From Enoplosus armatus (taxonomy: Eukaryota > Chordata > Actinopteri > Centrarchiformes > Enoplosidae), in assembly GCF_043641665.1 (NCBI RefSeq), contig NC_092183.1, forward strand, positions 2,877,501 through 2,941,500: a stretch of 64,000 bases of DNA, read 5' to 3'. Shown piece by piece: positions 1 through 64,000 of the stretch. The position numbers were made by a program, and so were the translations under genes. Each line of letters opens with the position of its first letter. Within the stretch, counting starts at the first letter, position 1. The notes beneath the pieces are model-generated. The model worked only from the letters and a program-made list of their open reading frames with translations. It was not told the DNA's origin and did no database searches.

Positions 1-2757
1 TATCAGCCAAAGGAGAGCACACAGTGATTTGACACTGTTTTTCGGGTGCATTGTACTGTAAATAAGAGTTAGCATCTCTTCAGGAAGCCAATCAAAAACA
101 AAATGTGGCTATCAGGTATAACCTCTACTCCTCCCTGAGATTTTAATTAAACTGCTGCACCTAGACAGTCATTTTTGCACCTTAAGTTATTTTCCATGTG
201 TCTTAGTTTCAGTTTCGACTGCACATAATTGCCTCGCGCTGGGAGGGAGGTACAAACAGAACTCTAAATGAAGTGTCCCAGGCCTAGATTCTGTGGTTTC
301 GTGACGCTCGCTGCTTACCAAATAGGTGGAGTGAGTTGTAATCCTGAATTTGTCTGCAGATCACTGCCTCGCCTTTTGTTGATTTTCCAGCTCAGCCTTA
401 TGCTGAGTCGTATGACATGTGTTTGCCCCAGTTTGTGGTCCCGGCCCTGCTGAGCTCCGGCTCTACCATTCTCTCAGCACTCTTGTCTGCTTCAGTGACT
501 CTCTGTTACATAGGGCCCGGTACAGCAGTGTTAACAGTCAGCATTGTTCAGAGATAAATGCTGGCTTTGATCTGAAGTAAGGCTACATTATAGTACAAAA
601 GATAGGTGGGCTGTTGCAGCTTGAATACAGCTTAAAGGATAATTCCAGTTTATTGCAGTTTACTTGGCATTTATTTTCCTTTCTGTTGTTTAAACAAAGT
701 CCCAGGTTCGCCAGACTTATTTTGAAGATAAAGCAAAGGCTAATTATTATAAATTGTCCTGTAAATATCCGTCACAATGTATAGAATGGCTTCGTGGTTC
801 AATTTCCACCTCCTGTACTTACTGCAGTTGGCCTGCGCAACGATCGGTGGCTAAACTGCTGGCTGTTGGTTTACAACCTGTCTGAATGTTTGAATTTCTT
901 GTTTTATTGTTCCCAGATCTCAGCTGTTATTGTGGTGACTACAATGTTATCATAACCAATCAGTCAATCACCTGCTGAGCTCAATCACAGAGATCCTAAC
1001 GCAGCTATCCTCATTAATAACGTAGTTTCTAGCTGCTGCGTGATGTCTCCCCTCTGTTGTTTATTTCCCTGAAGCTTGATCAGCCTAATACTTGATTTCA
1101 TAAAAAAATTCTTGTGACACTGGCGGAGGTGCTCCTTATTTTGTATAAACACTGTGGGCAACCCTGAAGTCTTAAGTTGTAAAAAAAAAACAAAACAGAA
1201 TTTTCCTTTAAATAATATCTTGGTGGATCGGGCAATATAGGTTTCTGTGATTGTGTTTTTTTCTGGTTATTTCATCAAAACAAGCCTAGAGGCAGCACAG
1301 ATTTATCATTTAAGAAGAAAATGTATGTGTGACAAAGACAAAGCACTTCATTTTGCATATTAGAAGTCAGTTCTCGTGTATAACTCCCCTTGTGACCCCA
1401 CCAGATGACCTTAACATTTTCTGCTTGAAGGCAGAATTGTCCAGGTTAGAATCAGGATCTGTTTTTAAAGTTTCAGTGAGTGACACCACTTAGCCTCTCC
1501 AGACAAATCCCACCAGTTATCATCATTCCTGTTTTGTTTTGTTTTGGGGTTTTTTTCACAGTGAGACTTGCAGCTTTAAACAATGACTCAGGAACCTGGC
1601 CCACTGGGCTGGATATTTTTAAACCGGCCGCAGGCCAACCGCTTCTGCTTTTGGATTCTCAGTTTCTGACATCCAGCAAGATTTTCTCCTTGACTGGCGG
1701 CTTTTCAACAGGCTTGTCTGAGGCTCGGTCTGAGTTTCCATTTTAGCCAACAGCTGAAGACTGGCTTTTCTGCTGATGCTGCTGAAGCTAGTGCATTTTG
1801 ATCACTTTATAACTGCACTGCTGGTGTGCTGGCTTGGACACAGATCTGTGGCTGCCCATTCATCCAGTGGAGGTTATGATTTGTTTTTGTTTTTTATGAT
1901 ATGGACTTTGCCATGGGTTATCATGTTATGAACGAGAAGCAGTGTTATAATATGTTATACGCGTCACCGCGGAAAGGGGATGGATGTTAGCAGTGCAGAG
2001 AGCTGATTAGGCTACAGCAGTGCTGAGAATTAGCTCCTCATCAGTGTTATGACTTGTCAAAATAGTAATGAACCTGTACTTCCATAAACTCAATCTTAAT
2101 AAGACATAATTGGTTCATTACTTGTCTCTCACTGATGAGCCTTAATGAGCTAGTAAACTTTTGAAAACCAGTTGTCATTCAGAGCTCCTCGGCTACTCTT
2201 AAAGCATTCTCAACAGGTAAAACAGCGAATGTCTCTGTTGAAATGGGTGTTTCCAGCCACATATACAGAAAATAGTTTTTGGTACAGCAATTTCCTGTGC
2301 TGAGTCTCAATTTCTAATATGCTGTCAAAATCATTTTTAGTCATTTTCCTCTGAAAACAAGGCTGTGGTTCTGTGGAAGGCTGTTTCTCATGTGCTGTTA
2401 GCACTTCACGCTGATATTTTTATGGTGGTGTTTGTTGGTTATGACCATCTCAGCTGGCTTACATTAAAATTAAAACAATATTTTTTCCGCAGAAATGTTG
2501 GATTCTGACACATGAACAGATGTGGCCATTGTGAACATCTGCCCTGGATGCATCTGTTCATGATTTTTTTTTTTATTGTATTAGTTAAAGTTTTGATTTG
2601 ACTCATCTCCCAGTGTAGTTAATCAGACCTTGCCTTGCAACTTCCTGTGGCTGAAAAGACTTAATGTTCTGCAGTCACTTCCTCTTATACGTGGAGTGAA
2701 AGTGTTGCAGGAGTGTGTTATCAGTCAATATATATTTTTTTAGCCTTTAAAAACTTA

Positions 2758-2858
2758 AGACAAAATATAAACTGAAGGTCAAAGGTACAGTACTACTTCA
2801 CTACCTGCAGCATAATGAAGTAGTACTGTACCTTTGACCTTCAGTTTATATTTTGTCT
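2758..2858. repeat. 43-bp perfect inverted repeat (hairpin)
   Basis: The left arm 2758-2800 and the right arm 2816-2858 are exact reverse complements over 43 bases, separated by a 15-nt loop (2801-2815). The arms begin AGACAAAATATAAACTG. Pairing stops abruptly at both ends. No convincing target-site duplication flanks it. It could be a minimal foldback MITE, a template-switch palindrome, or a hairpin RNA precursor. Confidence 0.95.
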
Positions 2859-4384
2859 GATATTGTTTTATTCTTTTTTTGCTGCAAAGGTGAACTGTAT
2901 CCCTTCAGAAATCAGTCCACCTTCATATGTTATCTACATTTGTGAGCATGCAGTGAAGTGGGACCACTACAATTTACAAGTGCTGCATCTTCAGACCTGT
3001 CAGTGAAAACAAAACTCCCCTGTCACGTGTTCACCAAACTTTATCAGTGTCTGCAGCAGGGAGTGGTATATTTTTGTTGTTTTGGAAGGATATACTGTAG
3101 GCCTTGCTCTAATGCCTTATCTCAGACAGGCAGAGCTGCTGGTTATTAAAAGCTGAATTGTGGAGTATATCGCTGCCAACACAGGCTGCATTGTAAATGT
3201 CAAACCCTGAGCCTTTCAGGTCTTGTCTCATTTGATCTCCATCATGTGTCTTAAACGGGTCTGATATGAACCCAACATTGTACCTGTCTGTGGTTATTTT
3301 CTTATGAAATCTTCTTTCAAACTGGGGAAAGAAGCCCAAAGCATGACTACGGCAGTCACAAAGCAAAGCACTAACCGGGTGAAGGAGCTCAATCCCTTGA
3401 GACTGTGCATGCTAAAAACGTATGCACACTCTCGTGGACAGTGCCAGGCACCTTTTTAGATAAAAGTGTACCAAATGGCGGATGTTAAATGGAATTGCCG
3501 TTCAGTGAGTGAGAGTTCATGCAGAGTTCATGCAGAGGGCAGCCCTGCTGTGTGGGCAGAATGAGCTACTAAAGCCTTCAGTCTTGAGTAATTCTGTTAG
3601 TGCCACAGATGCCATGTTCTTGTAAATCAGAATAACACTTGGAAGCTTCTTTGTCGCTGTCTGTCTGTGCCATTGTGTTTCTTTTCACAAGCTTTCTTTC
3701 ATGACAGTCCTTAAAGGAGTGAGAGGGACGTGGAGAAAGTAGATGTGGGCTGTCGAGATGCCAGACTTTGAACAAGAAAGCACTCAGTGAAGGACAGAGC
3801 TCTGGGAACACCTAATAATTTTATCCCACTTAGCCGTTACGGTCGCAGTCAACATCGTACTGCATAGATAATAAATGACTTATGAAATGGTAGTTTGGTC
3901 TTTTGGTGGTGCTAGGTGGAAAGGTCATAAGGTCATCAAATTAATGTGCTGTAAATATTATGTGTTTAATGAATCTGGAGATAAGCTGCGATGGTGGGAT
4001 CGGTATGTTTCTTCCTCTTGGGAATGAGAATTTCATGCCAGTCTGGCCATTAAATTTCAATATCTTTTGTCACAAATATATCTGTGTATGGATTGTTTGA
4101 TTGGCAATGATTTGGAGAATATGGTGCTTATTAGAAATAATTATTTCAATAAAAATGTGCACAACATAGTCCCAAGTGTTGGGCTGTTGTTTTCATGAAG
4201 AGAGGAAACGGATAGAGCCAACAGCAAGGAGGAGCATCCTCAGTCACATTATTCATCTGTTTTGGCCTGAAATCAAGTCTACAAGCTACTTCAGAAATAC
4301 CCTAATATCTCCATAGTGGCAGCACTAGTGATATCACAACAGTAGAATCAAATTTATATACCAACAGATGGAGAAGTTTGCCAA

Positions 4385-4560
4385 GAGTGAATTAGCCTCC
4401 TGAGAGGGGCTCTTACCCCGAGGGTGGCTGGTTTGAATCCAGATTTGTTTGGACTTCACATAAGTGGCTGAGGAGAGGGAATGAAAAATACTTTCCCAGG
4501 CCTCAGTAGCTTCTTCTGAGGTGCCATTGAGCAAGTACGTGTTTATACTGGCAGGTGTCA
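4385..4560 (+). mobile_element. degraded tRNA-derived SINE relic
   Basis: There is a tRNA B-box-like motif GGCTGGTTTGAATCC at about 4426-4440, followed about 85 nt later by a GTGCCATTGAGCAAG block. That block resembles the conserved 'cccttgagcaaggca' body segment of fish SINEs. The ends are diffuse and no target duplication is clear. Confidence 0.5.
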
Positions 4561-5819
4561 GGGACTGTGTGGCACTGCATAGATGTGAAGTACATTTATA
4601 AAGTAATTTGTCACACGAAAATGTTAGTTAAATATGTGACTTTGCAAAATTTTAGACCCGACTGGTAATAAACCTAATTACCACCCGGTTTAAACCCCTT
4701 GTTTTTGTTTTGGTTGGCTTGCTGAGTATACAGTACATTACACTGGCCCCAGGGACAAAGTTCGGTGGCATGCATAAACAGTGGACTGTACAGACAGTAG
4801 GCATGTTTCTGTATCAGAACTGTCCCTCTGTGACTAATTTTACTAGCCTTTTTGAAACTTTTCATTTTGAAGTCCTGCCTGGTTCTTTGAATTATTTTGT
4901 TATTAGATATTCCTTTTGGGGCTCTGTCCTCTTTATTAGATAGTAGACATTGACGGGGAAGAGACATGTGGTCCTGGGCTGGCTTTGTTTGCTTTCCTCT
5001 AGCCATTAAAACAATGAGTTAAACACAGTGACATTTTTGAGCTTTTTGCTCACTTAAACAAACTTTCTTCAAAGGAAGTCAGGATATGATGCGTCGTTCA
5101 TGTGAGTGATGAGATTATAAAGGGCCAGTCAAAAAATGGTAATTAAAATTGGCACCCAGAAAACCTGATAGTTGAATCTTTTATTGTGTTTATTTTTGAA
5201 AGTAAAGGGCCTATTTTGTCAATGACTAAAGTGAGAGTCTTCCACTGTGAGGAGTTCACTTCCTCCACTGGGAAAAGAGGGACTACATGGTAGACTGTCA
5301 TGTCTCTCAACCGTCCATGGTGCTGGCTGACTCTCTGAGAGCACAGGAACTCAACTGTCAGTGCTTTTTAGCTGCAGTTCACCTCAGCGTAGGTCTACAA
5401 GTTGATGTAACCTTGGCCCGACGTTTGTATATGTACCTGATGGTCAGATGTGAAAGGAAAGGAAGTGTTTGAGCAAATGTCTTGTACAATTCAGTAATGT
5501 ACACATAAGGAAATCTGATGCTTTGGAGCAGCACATGATTTCAAAAGTAGGACAAGCTTGCAGCTGCTAAATCTCCACCTTTACAGTATGAAAGAGTCAA
5601 AGGGTCAGAGTCATTATGATGAAGCAACATGTACCAGTAACTCGATAGTGATTATGTATGATGGAGAAGTGCAGGAAGGGAAACAAGCTGAGGAAAGAGG
5701 TAGAGAGGTCTTTACATATCTCATTTAGCAAAACAACACTATATATATTTTTCCTTTCTATAATGTCATGTCTCTCCGGAGGCTCATACTCTATCATGTG
5801 GGGGAAATAAATGAGAAAT

Positions 5820-5890
5820 GCTTTTCTCTCCTTCAACCACCACTGTCGGTGTGCCCTTGAGCAAGGTACAGAGTGTCGGCGCGCTTGCTG
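5820..5890 (+). mobile_element. SINE-like fragment
   Basis: The segment contains GTGCCCTTGAGCAAGGTAC (5850-5868), the conserved body block of several fish tRNA-derived SINEs. No promoter half is visible, so it is a fragment at best. Confidence 0.4.
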
Positions 5891-6324
5891 AGAAGGGAAC
5901 TTGTATTTGAGATTGATGAGCAACTTTGTCGCGCAGGTTCCAGGCCGTTGATTCTGTCTTTATCAGTGGATGTTTGTCTGAATTGTATGTAGGCTTTGCA
6001 GTTCTGTGGAGTCTCCTAGCAACCATCTTAAAGATAGTCTGAAAAGAAATAGATGTGTGGAAATAACGGCTTAATATATCAACCACGCTACAAAGAAAAC
6101 ATATGAAATGAATACAGGTCAAAGTAACTAGCCTAAAGAAACACGGCTGTACACTACGATGTGTCAGATCTGTCAACTTGAACAGTTCTTTGGCTTTAAT
6201 AGCGGGCCAGTGAGGCAGCAAGCTGGTACGTTTTATGAAAACAAGTACAAGTCTGACCCAGCATTGTTTGAAATCCAAACGGCTTTACGGTGCTGTTAAT
6301 GTAGATCTCTTTATTTTACCATAA

Positions 6325-6645
6325 TAGTGCTGATATGATACCTAAGTTTTGGCACAGACACCAGAACGATGCTGATGATTTAAGAAATATGAAAGTTTTG
6401 TACAAAACAAGAAAAACCTCTCAAATGTTCAATGTTATCTAAAGACGATTGGCTGTACAATAATTGAACCTAAATACTGTCAGAAATGGGCAAAATTAGG
6501 ATTTAAACCAGAGACTCTGATTCAAGAAGAACTAACTATGAACTTTTTGGTATTTGACTGTTTTGATACTCAATGCTGTGGACGTTTAGTCGGTACCAAA
6601 AAAGTATTCATAAAGTAAAGGTTCGATACTCAGCCCCACAGGACG
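6325..6645. repeat. degenerate interspersed repeat with GGTACC/TTTTGGTAT motifs
   Basis: Motifs such as TTTTTGGTATTTGACTG, GTCGGTACCAAAAAAGTAT and GATACTCAGCCCC resemble a common fish non-autonomous repeat. The assignment is by motif memory only and the boundaries are approximate. Confidence 0.35.
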
Positions 6646-6705
6646 TTTACGTATTGAGTTGCTTTAAGACATAATAATCTTAAACCTCCTCTCTCCCATC
6701 TGTAG

Positions 6706-63351
<56,646 letters not shown>

Positions 63352-64000
63352 GTGAGGGGAACACACACAGATATAACCACAGACTTGCTGATCATTTCCT
63401 GAGCCATGTCTGTGTTTTGTGGTATCCTTTTTTCGCAGTGAGTGTTTGTGGCTTCTCCAGATTTACATAACTTAATCATCTAGTTGGGAGCTCCTCTTGT
63501 TGTTTTGCAAAGGGAACACTGGAGCCGGGCCAGTCGGGCCTATTACTGCTGATTTGCCTCTTTTCCTGCTGGTTCTCTCTCGCTCTTCTGCTCAATTCAT
63601 CAGTGTTGTACTTTCGCTGATGTAAGCAGAGTGGTGAATTACTACCAGCCACCTGCCAAAGTTTTGACTCAGTCTGCTGAACCAGACAGGTTTTTAGGCA
63701 GGTAACCAGATATAGTTGAAGTTTTCTCAAAGTTTGCAGTAAAGTAAAAGTAATAAAAGAATCTTAGAAGAGTTTCCTGTATTCTTGGGATTTTCTTTTT
63801 GGTAGTCTGAATGGGAACTGTTGACAGTGTGTTTGAGATCACAGTTTCATTCAACTTCACTGTACTGTGTTGGAGACCGAAATCTAGGAGACAAATATCA
63901 CGTGCAAAATTCAGAATTACATTTGCGTTGTCTGGCAGTTTTCACAACATGATATATTTATTTTTTCAAAGGGCTGAGTGGTAAACATTGATTTATTTTT
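63352..64000 (+). other. intron 39, incomplete
   Basis: The sequence starts with GTGAGG and runs off the window without an acceptor followed by WDFY3-like coding. No repeat was recognised. Confidence 0.88.

Larger units (their letters stand above)
1..6705. other. upstream / 5' intron sequence of wdfy3, non-coding
   Basis: No coding exon can be supported here. The first coding exon begins with a splice acceptor at 6705, so at least one 5' untranslated exon and the promoter lie upstream, either outside the window or unrecognised in this stretch. Visible contents are a 43-bp perfect inverted repeat (2758-2858), a tRNA-derived SINE relic (about 4385-4560), a shorter SINE-like fragment (about 5820-5890) and a degenerate GGTACC/TTTTGGTA-type fish repeat (about 6325-6645). 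The open frames in this stretch are short and match nothing I know. Confidence 0.7.

Noticed and set aside
5784..6278. 164-codon minus-strand open frame upstream of the gene
   Set aside because: There is no recognisable domain, it overlaps a SINE-like fragment, its codon use is AT-rich like the introns, and no splice pattern joins it to conserved coding.
1..6705. Promoter or 5' UTR exon of wdfy3
   Set aside because: No CpG island, TATA/Inr arrangement or donor that I could tie to exon 1 is convincing; cDNA would be needed.

Overview
This window is teleost fish nuclear DNA, probably from a percomorph. The evidence is GT-AG introns, very many long (CA)n/(TG)n microsatellites, SINE, LINE-tail and MITE relics of fish type, and a single large vertebrate gene in many pieces. 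I see no rRNA, tRNA gene, CRISPR array, operon or other prokaryotic feature. The species assignment is inference.

The gene is wdfy3 (ALFY), plus strand, entering with its 5' end and leaving unfinished. I could place 39 consecutive exons from the initiator ATG at 6737 to 63351. Every junction keeps frame, and the joined coding sequence is 6829 nt, that is 2276 codons plus one base. As I recall it, human WDFY3 is about 3,526 residues, so about the N-terminal two thirds are here. The missing part, beyond 64000, should carry the PH-BEACH module, the WD40 propeller with the autophagy contacts, and the FYVE finger. The segment present is a long helical ARM/HEAT-like scaffold (exons 1-18), a concanavalin-A/LamG-like sandwich (exons 19-21, into 22), and a second long helical region (exons 23-39). 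The known role of the family is a PI3P-binding scaffold for selective autophagy of aggregates and for brain development.

Layout: 1-6705 is upstream or 5' intron sequence with no coding I can support, but with a 43-bp perfect inverted repeat. 6706-16275 holds exons 1-7; its intron 3 carries a cluster of five CA/TG arrays. 16276-38345 holds exons 8-17 in long introns with MITEs, SINE relics and microsatellites, several of which touch splice sites. 38346-47313 holds only exon 18, plus a 1.46-kb pure pyrimidine satellite (44588-46050) containing a roughly 470-bp duplicated block. 47314-58999 is exon-dense (exons 19-36). 59000-64000 has exons 37-39 in longer introns.

I did not find a new genetic system. 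The most interesting signals concern RNA processing of wdfy3: an exon whose 3' splice site sits behind a (TG)45 tract and a 349-nt AG-free zone; in-frame exons flanked by TG or CA arrays; one GC-AG intron; two NAGNAG acceptors; and a polyproline insertion that seems to be absent from the mammalian protein. Comparisons with human WDFY3 are from memory of that protein, not from an alignment.
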